Source: Nemophila menziesii
Taxonomy: Eukaryota > Streptophyta > Magnoliopsida > Boraginales > Hydrophyllaceae
Length of the DNA: 64,000 nucleotides
NCBI GenBank assembly: GCA_029959085.1
Contig: JARWIR010000035.1
Location: forward strand, 4,012,501 to 4,076,500
Reading direction: 5' to 3'
Under the pieces are notes generated by a model. The model had not been told where the DNA came from. It saw only the letters and a program-made list of their open reading frames with translations, and did not search any database. A program made the translations under genes and the position numbers. Positions 22,586 to 33,533 of the stretch are shown here, in pieces; within the stretch, counting starts at the first letter, position 1; each line of letters starts with the position of its first letter.

Positions 22586-25240
22586 TGGGGCCTAAGGTGT
22601 GATAAAATAAGATATAATAAACTTGCAAATAACACCCTAAAGCTACACGGTTCTGCAAGTATACAGATCGTATGCAAGTTTTAGTTAAAAGATTAAGATT
22701 CGTTCCGCAGAGACTACAAAGGTTAGGAGAATCTTATCCAAACACCAAGTGCAAATAAATTAAAGATAGAACAACTAAACGCAAGTAAAAGTAAAGAAAA
22801 ATAAAGATGGATTTGAGAAAATAATTAACTAACTTAACTAAGAATTAAAAGGCAAAAAATAAATACGAAAGAGAAGTGATATGCGAATATAGCTTAAGTT
22901 ATTAGCATGTAATCCCCACTAGTTTTTCCGTTCTAAACATGTAAGGGTGAATTATGTAGTATTTCCCTAATCGGTCCCAATTCGCTATCGGTAGTTTAAA
23001 ATAGGATTTACCTGTGTCAATAAGGGTTCCTAAGCAAACTTTTCCTGTAATTGGTAAATAGTCACGAGAACTAAACAATATTGATTATCTAGCTAGGTTG
23101 GGTTGTCAGATCAGACCTAATACTAGATGTTATGTGCTAAACATGCAATTAAACACCGTTGTCAATGGTGACCTAATTACTAGATGGTAATTCTAATGGC
23201 TGCAGTCCACAAGAACACATAATATAAATCCAAACACATAAACAGAGAATAAAAACTATAATTCTATTTAAAACATTAAATTCCCAAATTAGATAGATGT
23301 CAATCAAAACTAGGGTTCATAAATTAATGCTTAAACTCAAGTTAAAAAAATTTAGTTCATAAAAGAAAAGAAAGAATCTTCTTCGTTATTGGTCGGATTG
23401 AGCTCCATAAGATACCAAAAGAATCGTAACAGAATTATCTCTAGTCCTATTAAAGGAATCTTCCAAAATCGGCCTATTTCTTAGGTAAAGTAACACTTCT
23501 TTAGGCGTGTGCTGCAGAATTTCAGATTAGGTAGCTTTTCCTTTTCCATATTTTTAGCCTTTGTTTCCTTATCTCCAATTTCTATGTAAATCTCTCTCCA
23601 TAAGTTGTAGTCTTTGACTTGACTCTAATTAATCTCCATAATTACCTTTAAAGCTTCACACTAGTAAACAATTAAACCCAATATGCTCTAAAAATATTAT
23701 GCTACTAAATCAAGACTCAAAATAGGAAAGTGCACTAAATTAAGCTAAAATCAACCTATAAACTAATAAATAAGCCTAAAATGATGTCTCAGAAGTATAT
23801 TTTATTATCACAAATGAAGAGACATCAAGAACCCCAACTCAAAATTGTATCGTCCAGATACAATAAAAGTAAAGAACAGTAGGGTAGTCAAAATAAACAA
23901 AAAGAAGTCGGAGGTGAACAAGAACAGAATATAATGAATGATCCTAGAGCATAAAATCCAAAAAATCTCATGTAGTAATGATCAAGAAATAATGCACAAA
24001 TATACCTAATATACATGTAATCAACAATCCATAAATTCAAGTTAAGATTAATTTCGCAATGCCAGAAGGAGAGGATGATAACTTAGTTCAGGTTAATGGC
24101 TATAGGTTGTTTACAGGTCCTAAATACAACATCCAATGGTCCACTTACCTACTACCTAATAGCTCAATTGTTTCTCTATCTAGTAGTTAGAAATCCCAAG
24201 GTCTTGGTTATAACTTGGCTTAAGGACGGGTGTGGTATATTTGGATAATGAAAAGTGAGATTTTGGCTCTCTCCTCACTAGCCATCAACGAATCGCCCTA
24301 GAGCTTGAGTTTTCACTCGAAGATGTTCTCACTCAACCCAATTTATTGATGCTTTTGATGTGCATCCCCAATATCCCAATTAAAACCTTTAATGATATAA
24401 AATCCACTTTGCCGGTCCGAATATATATTCTCTTTTCACATCAATTTTTTTTCTTTTGTATAGCTATGATTCTCTTTTGATGTTGAGATATCACACTATT
24501 TTTTCATATATATATATTTTCTTTTTATGCCCTTGTTGGCAAAATTAGCTCGTAGCTTCTTTTTCATTCACTATTACCCCGGCAAAGGGTTACGATAATG
24601 ACAATTTCATCATCTATAAAATCACAAAGATAATTTCCAAATTCCCAAAGTTCCCAAATTATGAAACCCACCACCCAAAACTCAAGCTCTAAAACGAGTT
24701 TGTCTCAGGTTTTGCGATTCGAGTGCGGGTCATATAGATAAGTCCTAAAAACTAGGGTATGGATTATAATGTGTTTCAAATAAAGGCTTTAGAAAGGCTC
24801 AGAGGGGCTAAGACGGATAAATAACAATAATATCAAACAAAAAGGTGAGAAAGTCTAAAGGTTTCAAGTGTTTTATCATTAAAGAACTGCCTTAGTCATT
24901 TTTCTAACTACCGGATTTTGTTACGTTTTCATTATTAGTTCATAGACAAGTGGGTTTTCAACTAATTTTAAACCTCACGTTCTACACACCAAATAACTAT
25001 CCCTAAGTTTCAACGTGAATTCTTAGCATTGCTCATTAACTTTTCTATCTTTTATTTTCTGTTTTCATACATGCATGCTAAACAATTTGTTGCATCTTTC
25101 AAAAACATACTAATTACTATCATTGACCTAATATAATCATGCTCAAATAGGTACATTCAAGATATTCTATGCCTTAATTCAACCTAAAAAATTTAAATTT
25201 TATGCAAAAACGAAAAGAAGATGAGGACAACGAATCCCCA
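22586..25240 (-). repeat. Probable 3' LTR of the retrotransposon (start uncertain)
   Basis: Read on the minus strand, a purine-rich tract GAGTTGGGGG (25250-25241) is followed by TGGGGATTCG, and the other end is GGCCCCA (22586). This gives TGGGG...CCCCA ends and a long LTR of about 2.65 kb. The strand near 22650-22740 carries the GTCTCTGCGGAACGAATC motif often seen close to LTR ends in this clade. An alternative shorter LTR (22598-23812) has TGTGATAA...TTATCACA ends but lacks an adjacent purine tract. With no second LTR in the window, the choice cannot be settled. No gene is seen inside. Confidence 0.45.
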
Positions 25241-25354
25241 CCCCCAACTCAAAAGTGAGCCGTGTCCCCACGACTCGAAAAAGACTCAAGAATGGAATAA
25301 AATTTAAAATAAAACTAACTAAACTACCTAATGCATACAAGCTATTAAGAAAAA

Positions 25355-25837
25355 TTAGAATGACCTACCTGGCTGGCCATAGATATCCATCATATCATCC
25401 TCCTCATCCGAAGCGGAAGGATCAGTATAACTATCAATATCCCTTACCATGGTTAAATCTTCTACCTGTGACTCCAACTGTATGACTTCTATCCAAAGAT
25501 CTTTGTTATCTTCGCGTAATCTTTCAACTTCGTTCTGTAACTTGAGAGCCCAAGGAGGAAGATCATAAACAATTTCAGAGGAAGAGGTAGAAGAACCTTG
25601 GTCTTGGACTTTTATTTTCTTCAAAGGCCTCCTTGATGGTATGGACATTCTAGCAGTTAATATCTTCTTTGGTAGTGATTGTGCTGATGCCTTTTCTTTT
25701 GAATCTTCAGTAACCTCATCAAGATTGATGGGTTTTTCAATGGTGGCTCCAGGCATTTTCTTATTCTTCCCAAGGATTGAGCACTTTCTCTTGTATTCCA
25801 TAGCTTCAGATCTGTTAGTCATGCTTGATTTACCCAC
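25355..25837 (-). CDS. Coiled-coil ORF in the env-like position of the retrotransposon
   Basis: 160 codons open from ATG (MGKSSMTNRSEAMEYKRKCS). A lysine-rich N-terminal half is followed by a predicted coiled coil (LQNEVERLREDNKDLWIEV and VEDL) and an acidic tail (SASDEEDDMMD). There is no signal peptide and no hydrophobic segment, so it is not an envelope glycoprotein as read. OTA-clade elements often carry an extra ORF between integrase and the 3' LTR; this one is in that place and on the same strand. Function unknown. Confidence 0.55.
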   Translation of the reverse strand: MGKSSMTNRSEAMEYKRKCSILGKNKKMPGATIEKPINLDEVTEDSKEKASAQSLPKKILTARMSIPSRRPLKKIKVQDQGSSTSSSEIVYDLPPWALKLQNEVERLREDNKDLWIEVIQLESQVEDLTMVRDIDSYTDPSASDEEDDMMDIYGQPGRSF

Positions 25838-26110
25838 AACTTAAGTTATACCAAGGATGGATTAAAGTTTTAAGGAAAAGTTGGTTTAGCTTGATGTTGT
25901 TGCTTGGAATTGATGAAAGAGAAAGGTTATTTGATGGATCTTGGAAGAAATCTTTAAAGCTTGTTGAATTTGATGGTGTTTTGATGGTGTAGCGTGATGA
26001 ATTTGATGAAGAATTGTGTTTATGGAGGATGGAGGAGAGGATTTGATGAGTTGTTGTGTTAATTGTGAAGGTTTGCACAAGCTTTAAGATGTATATATAG
26101 GGTTTGGGTC
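25838..26110 (-). other. Leader of the env-position ORF
   Basis: A TATA-like gtatatatagg (complement) occurs near 26090-26100, about 250 bp upstream of the ATG at 25837, followed on the minus strand by a CA/TC-rich leader with two short overlapping frames (25830-26078, 25886-26080) rich in Ser, Gln and His. This fits a separate promoter for the downstream ORF; it is only sequence resemblance. Confidence 0.3.
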
Positions 26111-26189
26111 TGAAGAATTCGTGTGGGAGAGGCTAGGGTTTATCTTGTATGGTAAGAAGTTGATTAGTAAAGAAATTCCTTCACAAACC

Positions 26190-26560
26190 GCCTCTCTACG
26201 GTGCACTAGACCAAATCCGCGGTGTACCGGACCTAACAGCTCTTCAAATTTTTGCCCACTGGATAATACCCGAGCTAGCACACCGTGGCACGTGTTTTGT
26301 GGCTGCGGACCATGGGTGCGGTGTAGGGGGTAGTCCGCGGGTACTCCGTCAAAAAACCCGTGGTACCCGACCCCGTGGCACGCGTTTTGGGTGTGCGGAC
26401 CAGGGGTGCGGTGTACCGCGCCTTCAGGTCTATTTTTTTTCAATCTGGATAAAACCCGTGGTACCCGACCGTGGTACGGGTTTTCTGGGCACGGTGCATC
26501 CCTGCTGACCATGGGGTAATCCGCGGGGGTAGTCCGCGCCAGGACTTGAATTTCTCCAGA
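26190..26560. repeat. GC-rich interspersed short repeats between integrase and the ORF
   Basis: Strikingly GC-rich against its surroundings. Variants of cgtggcacgcgttttg, gcggaccatgggtgcggtgt, cccgtggtacccgacc and gtagtccgcgggtac recur two to four times in the same order, so the tract grew by duplication of a composite unit of about 90-100 bp. A 194-codon minus frame runs through it but is repeat-encoded (HGV and PADYP repeats) and probably not a gene. Confidence 0.75.
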
Positions 26561-26797
26561 TTTTTCCTTTTGACCCCAAACTCGTTTCCTGCACAATAAC
26601 ACACTACCTTTCTCTCCTATTAGCTTGTAAACACAATTAAAAATATACACTAACTTAAAATTATACACTACAAAGTAAAAACAACTAATCTAAAAAGAAA
26701 TTAAAACAAGGGGTGTCTCCCAAGAGCACTTTTGTTTAACGTCTTTGAGTTAGACGTGTACCTCAGGCTAAGCGCATTCAACGAGATGGATTGTCTC

Positions 26798-27876
26798 CTA
26801 TCGCCCAAAGTCCTCACTGTCATGGTATCTCTTCAAACGCTGGCCATTCACCATGAATGTCCGTTGCTCGGTTGGATTTTCAATTTCAATCGCTCCATGA
26901 GGTGTGACTTTAGTGACAATGTAAGGTCCTCCCCAACGGGATTTACGCTTTCTTGGGTAGTTCGAAAATCGAGAGTTGTATAATAAATTTTTTTGTCCTA
27001 TCTCGAAATGCTTTGGACGGAGCCGTTTATCATGCCATCGCTTTGTTTTCTCTTTATAGAGACGTGAATTTTCATAGGCAAGATAACGAAACTCCTCCAA
27101 CTCGTTCAACTGCATCATCCTTTGCTTCCCGGCCAAGTCTGGATCTAGATTCAGAGTTTTAATAGCCCAGTAGGCTCGAGCTTCAAGTTCAATCGGTAGA
27201 TGACACGCTTTGCCGTAGACCATGCGATATGGAGATGCCCCAACTGGTGTTTTAAATGTTGTTTTGTAAGCCAGAGAGCATCATCTAGTCTTAAATACCA
27301 ATCTTTCCTCGATTTGCTCACGGTCTTCTCAAGAATAGATTTGATTTCCCGGTTGGAAACTTCAGCTTGACCGTTAGTTTGTGGGTGATAACCGGTTGAT
27401 GTACGGTGTTTCACTCCAAACTTTCGAAGAAAATTTCTCAGGGGAGCATTAAGAAAATGGGTACCTTTATCACTGATTAGAACACGTGGCGTACCATGTC
27501 TTGAAAAGATGTTTGATTTTAAGAACTTAATCACGGTTTGAGCATCGTTCTTTGGTGTTGCCACTACTTCTACCCATTTTGATACATAATCTACCACAAG
27601 CAAAATATAAAGATTTCCATGGGAGGTGATGAAAGGTCCCATGAAATCTATTCCCCATACATCAAAGATTTCAACTTCAAGAATATTATTAAGCGGCATC
27701 GCGTCTCTTTTTGATATATTGCCAGTGAACTGGCATCTGTGACATGGCTGGACATAACGATGACAATCTTTGTGTATGGTAGGCCAATAGAACCCGGATT
27801 GAAGAATTTTAGCCGCGGTTCTATCGCCTTTAAAGTGACCTCCATAAGGTGAACTATGACAACCTATAATGATCTT
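26798..27876 (-). pseudogene. pol: Retrotransposon integrase
   Basis: Integrase inserts the cDNA into the host chromosome. In order: the HHCC zinc-binding domain (HSSPYGGHF...H...CHRCQFTG, about 27860-27715), the DDE core (VWGIDFMGPF with the first Asp, VLISDKGTHF with the second, HPQTNGQAEVSNREIK with Glu), and a C-terminal part with [13 protein letters not shown] and VNGQRLKRY. It is in frame with pol, from which it is separated only by a TAG at 27877-27879. One missing base near 27273 shifts the frame after DDALW; reading continues in another frame ([15 protein letters not shown]) to the stop at 26798. Otherwise well preserved. Confidence 0.92.
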
Positions 27877-30330
27877 CTACATTTCACCTTCATGCACACA
27901 TCTTCTAACCACTTGGTTACTACAAATCTTCCAGAGGTACGGTTCATCCCAATAATACTGTTTGGCCTGGTGATTTAATCTTTGTCTTTGTTGTGGGTGG
28001 AAATCTTTGGGAAAGACACCACTCACAATGAGGTTGACTAGATCTGCATACCATGGCACAAAAGCACGTTTAATAGCAAAAAGTTGTTCATCAGGGAATA
28101 CCTCTTTAACCAACAATAGTTCTTTGTTCGCATCAGATCCTTCGAGCCTTGATAAATGATCATCAACTTGATTCTCGCATCCCTTTCGGTCTCGAATATC
28201 TATGTCGAATTCTTGAAGCAACAGTACCCACCTAATAAGACGCGGCTTAGTGTTCTTTTTCTCCATGAGGTACCTAATAGCTGAATGGTCCGTGTATACA
28301 ACAGTTTTCTTCCCAACCAGATAGGAACCAAATTTATCAAAAGCATAAACCACGGCCAACATCTCTTTCTCCGTCACTGTATAATTCATCTGGGCAGCGT
28401 TGAAAGTCTTACTTGCATAATAAATCGTGTGGAAAATCTTGTCTTTCCTCTGTCCCAACACAACACCCATAGCGTGATCACTAGCATCGCACATAAGTTC
28501 AAACGGAGCTTTCCAACCAGGAGGTATAATAATAGGTGTAGAGATTAGTTTCTCTTTAATCGTAAAAAACGCTTGAATACATTCTTCAGTGAAATTAAAA
28601 GGAGTATCCTTTTCAAGTAAAGAGCAAAGCGGTTTAACGATCTTGGAGAAATCTTTAATAAATCTTCGATAAAATCCTGCGTGACCCAAGAAACTTCTCA
28701 CTCCTTTAACAGAAACTGGAGGTGGTAGTGTTTTGTTGACTTCAATTTTAGCACAATCGACCTCCATCCTTGCCTTCGAAACTTTATGTCCCAACACAAT
28801 TCCCTCTTGAACCATGAAGTGGCATTTTTCCCAATTAAGTACTAGATCTTTTTCTCTACATCTCACAAGGACTTTCTCAAGATTATTCAAACAATCGTCA
28901 AAACTATCTCCAAACACCAAAAAATCATCCATAAAAACCTCCAAGTATTTATCAATCATGTCCCAAAATATCGCCATCATGCACCTCTGGAACGTGGCAG
29001 GTGCATTGCATAAACCAAACGACATTCTTCTATAAACAAAAGTGCCAAACGGAAATGTAAAAGTTTTTTTGTGTTGATCAAGGGGGTCCACACAAATCTG
29101 ATTATAACCCGAATATCCGTCAAGGAAACAATAATATTCTCTCCCTGCATGTTTGTCTAGCATCTGATCAATGAATGGTAGCGGGAAGTGATCTTTCTTT
29201 GTTGCTTTGTTCAGTCTTCGGTAATCCATGCACACTCGCCACCCCACAACTGGTCTTGATGGTATGGCTTCGCCTTGATCATTAAGGATGGTAGTGATAC
29301 CTCCTTTCTTCGGAACACATTGCACTGGACTAACCCAATCACTGCTAGCAATCAGATAGATAATTCCTGCGTCTAACAACTTGATAACTTCCTTCCTCAC
29401 CACTTCTTTCATAGCTGGCATGAGTCTTCTCTGTCCCTCTATAGATCGCCCACCTTCGTTCTCAAGAATGATTTTGTGTTTGCAAACGGAAGGACTAATT
29501 CCCTCGATGTCGGCAATAGTCCATCCGATTGCTTCTTTGTTTATGCGAAGTACTTGAAGTAGCTTCTCCTCTTGAGGACCTGAAAGGTTAGCAGAAATAA
29601 TAACAGGCAAAGTTTTGTTCGTACCTAGATATGCATAGCGTAGATGATTTGGAAGTGGTTTTTCTTCGAGAACAGGTGGACATATTATAGATGGTTGTTT
29701 TATTGGTTCAATGTCACCTGGTTCTCGAAGTAGTTCTCGCACATTTGATCCTAATGCGGCAACATCTTCAGGGGGAATCTCGAGTTCCTCTGGTGATTCA
29801 AGTGCTAAGGCCTTGTCAAGATCATCATCTAAGCTTGCTTCATTGAAGACTTCTTGAGCAATTTTTCCGATGACATCTATTTTGAAGCACTCATCTTTTG
29901 ACTTTGGTAATTTCATAGCCTGAAACATATTGAATCGTATCTGTTCGCCTTGTACTCTCATGATCAACTCACCATTCTCAACATCAATTAGTGTACGCTC
30001 CGTGGCTAGGAATGGTCTACCCAAGATGATGGGTACATTCTTATCCGCGTCGTAGTCAAGAATAATAAAATCGCAAGGAAAAATAAAAGAGCCAGCTTTA
30101 ACTAAAGCATCTTCAATTTTACCTATTGGTCGTGAGAGGGAGCGATCCGCCATTTGTAATACCACAGATGTGGGTACTACTTCCCCAATATTAGGCTTCT
30201 CGAACAGAGATCTAGGCATGAGATTGATGCTCGCGCCTAAATCGCATAATGCTTTCCCGGTCCAACTATCTCCAATGCCGATAGGAATTGTAAAACTTCC
30301 GGGATCTTCTAATTTTGGTGGCAACTCACT
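27877..30330 (-). CDS. pol: Retrotransposon protease, reverse transcriptase and RNase H
   Basis: About 815 codons open. The aspartic protease has ALCDLGASINLMP near residues 28-40 and IILGRPFLAT near 95. The reverse transcriptase has CMDYRRLNKATKKDHFPLPF, LDGYSGYNQI (first catalytic Asp), and FMDDFLVFG (the catalytic Asp pair). RNase H follows with LMCDASDHAMG, TEKEMLAVVYAFDKF and YTDHSAIRYL, and the ORF ends at CVHEGEM before a TAG. The frame has no ATG at its left end: it continues from gag across a TAA. Gag and pol in one frame is usual for this clade, so the TAA and TAG are probably disabling mutations. Confidence 0.93.
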   Translation of the reverse strand, partial: SELPPKLEDPGSFTIPIGIGDSWTGKALCDLGASINLMPRSLFEKPNIGEVVPTSVVLQMADRSLSRPIGKIEDALVKAGSFIFPCDFIILDYDADKNVPIILGRPFLATERTLIDVENGELIMRVQGEQIRFNMFQAMKLPKSKDECFKIDVIGKIAQEVFNEASLDDDLDKALALESPEELEIPPEDVAALGSNVRELLREPGDIEPIKQPSIICPPVLEEKPLPNHLRYAYLGTNKTLPVIISANLSGPQEEKLLQVLRINKEAIGWTIADIEGISPSVCKHKIILENEGGRSIEGQRRLMPAMKEVVRKEVIKLLDAGIIYLIASSDWVSPVQCVPKKGGITTILNDQGEAIPSRPVVGWRVCMDYRRLNKATKKDHFPLPFIDQMLDKHAGREYYCFLDGYSGYNQICVDPLDQHKKTFTFPFGTFVYRRMSFGLCNAPATFQRCMMAIFWDMIDKYLEVFMDDFLVFGDSFDDCLNNLEKVLVRCREKDLVLNWEKCHFMVQEGIVLGHKVSKARMEVDCAKIEVNKTLPPPVSVKGVRSFLGHAGFYRRFIKDFSKIVKPLCSLLEKDTPFNFTEECIQAFFTIKEKLISTPIIIPPGWKAPFELMCDASDHAMGVVLGQRKDKIFHTIYYASKTFNAAQMNYTVTEKEMLAVVYAFDKFGSYLVGKKTVVYTDHSAIRYLMEKKNTKPRLIRWVLLLQEFDIDIRDRKGCENQVDDHLSRLEGSDANKELLLVKEVFPDEQLFAIKRAFVPWYADLVNLIVSGVFPKDFHPQQRQRLNHQAKQYYWDEPYLWKICSNQVVRRCVHEGEM

Positions 30331-30690
30331 TTAACATATAGCACTGCACTCCCTAGGTAATCCAATTGTTTCCCCAGTCTCTATACTTCGCTTGTTGGAG
30401 AGAATGTCTTTCATGAATTTAAGATAGGTTGGCATTCTCTTGAGGGCTTCAACAAGGGGTATATTAACTTCCAATTTCTTCAACATGTCAATGAACTTCT
30501 TGAATTCCAGGTCATTGTCCTTCTTTCTGACACGTGAAGGGTATGGTGGTGGAGGGCGTGTATTGAGTTCCACTGGTTTTCTTGTCTTTTCAGGTGTTTC
30601 GGCTTTAACACTCTTTGGTTTAACTACCTCCTCAACTGTATCTTTGTTTATTTCTTCCCCCCTTTGTTCTGGAATAGGGATTGGTTCTTG
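30331..30690 (-). pseudogene. gag: Retrotransposon gag, C-terminal part only
   Basis: About 120 codons: a Pro/Glu-rich stretch (NTRPPPPYPSRVRKK) and then FKKFIDMLKKLEVNIPLVEA, LKRMPTYLKFMKDILSNKR and RECSAIC before a TAA. This is the gag-protease junction of Athila-type elements. The capsid and nucleocapsid parts are missing because the element is cut off at 30690, where array sequence resumes; the apparent ATG sits on that junction and is not a gag start. Confidence 0.88.
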
Positions 30691-32290
30691 TATAATCAAA
30701 ACAATGTCTCTCTTATAGTAGATATTGTCACAAATAGAGAGACACTAGTTTCAGCCATAAAAGTCTAAGTGTATTTATTTGGGAGATCAAAATATGTGCC
30801 TCTATCACCTCTAAAGGAATAAGATGAAAAAGATATTGTTGTTCGAGGTTCATGAACGTTAATAGATGAATGTTCGAAAATGAATTTACTTTACAAACAC
30901 GTGTCCATGACTATTTTTCAACACTATAATCAACCCAAAATCCTTATGTATGTGACTAAGCGCTTGCCCATATGGCATTTCTTGGAGAGAGAAAAAGCCT
31001 AGTTCCTTGGGTCTAGTCTGAAAGATGAAGAGACTTGGGAGTCAGTTCATCAATCAAATACAAATAAAACTCACGATCCAGATTTTATGTTAGTAGTCTT
31101 CTTTCAGTTGTCGTGTGTCAAACCAATTTTGTTTTGCTAGAACATTGTGTGAAGGATATTACCGTCCAACGTAATAGGAACCTTATACTTCTTATATGAA
31201 AAAATGTATCCATAAATGGTGATGAATACATTTTGGACCCGATTATATGAATGTATACAAACTTACTATAATAGCTTCATCGCTTGTCGATACACCATAT
31301 ATAACATCGTGTTGATGCAGCTTGTGGACCATTAAATATAAAATGACATAGGAGCACATTTATCTATATAAGTTATGATTGATCTCACTAAAACGAATAA
31401 CGAACTTCATTGGGAGTTCATATATGACACGAGAAGGAAGTTTTAATTTCCCCTTCATGGGTGTCTCTTATTATATTGCTATTCCCTCTAACACTATGCA
31501 GGTTTTATGGAATAGGGAGACATGGACTTCATTCATGGGAATTTCCACGATAATCCTCTTGATACCTATATATTTGTATTCTACATGGACTGTATTTTTC
31601 TTTATACATAGGCATTATGTAAGAAGGGTATACGGAAGTCTCTTTGCCTCCATAGGCGTAGGCCCTCAATATATCATACTTCATGATGTTATTTGAAAAG
31701 GCCTCCGAGCCCCAAATTAAGATAATGAAAAAGACTATTTAGATACTTTCTAATGAAACGAGTCAAAAAATAAGTGCCAAAAAGTATATCATCTATTTCT
31801 CTAAGAACGTTTACGAGGTATCAAAGGCATTTTATCGGACAATGATGGATATTCTTGAGTATAAACTTGGGAACGTATCCGGCTAGCATTATAGGCACAG
31901 GACATCCCTAAAGGGATTCTTTAGAAATATCACTAATAATCTGAAGAAGAGTCCACTATAATAGAAAGAGCAAACTCTAACCATGGTATGAAGGATAACG
32001 TTACCACAGTATGTACTAAGTATTATTCCCACCTATACTATGTAGACCATGAAACTATTGTTACATGTGTATAAGAATATTGACCACATTGTTCAAAATT
32101 ATTTTTCGGGAGTATTAGAAGAGGCTAGTGAATTATATTTGTTTGCCTGGGACAAGCTATGAAGGCAAAAGACTGACGGGGACTTGGGTTGAAAGACATA
32201 CGTATTAATAAAAATAAATTTCTAGCTAAGTTAAGGTACATAGAGATATCCCTTTCATATGGTTTAATGCATTAAAAAAAATTCACAATC
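30691..32290 (+). pseudogene. LINE ORF2 remnant, unit C, part after the insertion
   Basis: Resumes at tataatcaaaacaatgtctc. It contains the ORF-like stretch YMTREGSFNFPFMGVSYY (31424-31480), the region before the lost YADD box (31680-31700), the FSNETSQKISAKKYIIYF-type stretch near 31745-31800 (here interrupted by a stop at 31740), and the thumb end with TDGDLG and KVHREIS near 32175-32260. Type 2 sequence. Confidence 0.75.
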
Positions 32291-32321
32291 GAAGCATGCA
32301 CAAACTTTGTGAAGCTATGTA

Positions 32322-32561
32322 TTGACTATTAATCCAAGTCACAATGGAAAGTATGTTATGAGGTACACTGAGTATAAATATCAAATCGATCATGGTCATG
32401 ATGGAAATGTATTTTTTCACAGTTGTGGCTTTGTATCGTTCTCTAATTCTAAGCGTGATAACATATCTAGTCTTGAACTCACTCATGAATCTTATTATCA
32501 CAGGTTTCATGTTTTTATCACTAACAACTTGACAGATTTCTGCTCAACACCTTTATACTAA
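32322..32561 (+). pseudogene. Anonymous conserved block 1, unit C, first copy (type 2)
   Basis: Reads NPSHNGKYVMRYTEYKYQID, then SLELTHESYYHRFHVF. Differs from the second copy 1.2 kb downstream in many positions, which is how the two unit types are told apart. Confidence 0.45.
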
Positions 32562-33303
32562 TGCCAGTCTTAAATGTTTCTAATTGTTGTTTCTTTTTTG
32601 CTTATTTTTCGTAATATTAAACTCTATGCACTAGTTTTTAATTAGAGATTGGATTTTTAGAGTTGAGATGACTATGTTTGACCTTGTACTTAAATCATTT
32701 TAATTTTTGACATTTTTTGTTCCTGAAAAGAGGATTTAGTGTATATTGTAGGGTTGGTGTGGACTAGAAAGTTGTGTAAACTTCAATTAGAAAATATAGA
32801 AACTCACTAATCGAAAACGAAAATAAGACTAGTGTAAGGTTAGATCCCTAAAGGGAAATTTTATGATTGAATATCCACTACCTTATATATTTAAGTCCCT
32901 CTTACTAATCATGTTAAGAATTTAAATAAATCCGCTTTTGAAGATAACAATCTTGTCATAAAGGAATTTAAGAGCAGGAATCGATGAATAGCAAGGTTTT
33001 TTGGATTGCGTCCTCGGAAGTATTTTCAGTCTGTTGCGTTTAAATGAGAATTGCTAATAAAAGAATCACCACATATGCGCATCTTGAAAAACATTTAATA
33101 TGCTTTTAGATCCCTTAAATAAACTTTTAGGTGAGGTACCATGAGTGTGTTTCTGAAAAACCACTTAAAGTGCATGTATACCCCTTAAAAATACTTCAAA
33201 TATTTTTGCCACATTTTTTTTGTGCATTTGTTCACTTTGTTTAAAAGAAAAATCATTCCTTTACAAATTCTTAGTGTGAAAACGATAAATTTGAATGTCA
33301 AAA

Positions 33304-33480
33304 TTATTTTTCGGGAGTGTTAGAAGATGCTAGTAAACATATTACTTGGCATGGAATAAGCTATGAATGCAGAAGATTGACGGGGATTTGGGTTTAAATA
33401 CATAGGTATTAAAAAATAAATTCTAGCTAGGTTAAGGTACCTAGAGATATCTCTTTCATATGGTTTAATGCATTAAAACA
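33304..33480 (+). pseudogene. LINE 3' end, second copy in unit C (type 1)
   Basis: The sequence ttatttttcgggagtgtt to ctagagatatc repeats what stands at 32099-32260, but with type 1 bases (atgctagtaaacatattacttggc, as in units A and B). The junction follows gaatgtcaaaa, where undisturbed units continue with tacaaactatg. The short shared word tcaaaat marks the crossover. Confidence 0.85.
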
Positions 33481-33533
33481 ATAAAAAATTAACAATCGAA
33501 TGATGCACTTTAGAAACTTTGTGAAGCTATGTA

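Larger units (their letters stand above)
22581..30690 (-). mobile_element. Athila-lineage Ty3/Gypsy LTR retrotransposon, 5' truncated
   Basis: The empty site in unit D reads gttagacc-gtcatg-tataatcaaaa; in unit C the bases between gttagacc (22580) and tataatcaaaa (30691) are replaced by 8.1 kb. The minus strand gives gag C-terminus, protease, reverse transcriptase, RNase H, integrase, a coiled-coil ORF and a probable 3' LTR, the order of OTA-clade (Athila/Tat) elements. The protease DLGASINLMP and the sequence around it are typical of Athila. The 5' LTR, primer-binding site and the N-terminal part of gag are missing. Several stop codons and a frameshift make it inactive. Confidence 0.92.

Noticed and set aside
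22586..25240. Host gene within the left part of the retrotransposon
   Set aside because: No long frames on either strand. The sequence has LTR-like ends and an adjacent purine tract, and lies between the last ORF and the insertion edge.
25255..25485. Plus-strand 76-codon frame
   Set aside because: Partly antisense to the coiled-coil ORF and partly in the purine-tract region; no domain.
26084..26668. 194-codon minus-strand ORF
   Set aside because: It runs through the GC-rich repeat tract and its residues are repeat-encoded (recurring CHGV and PADYP words). No domain and no start context better than chance.
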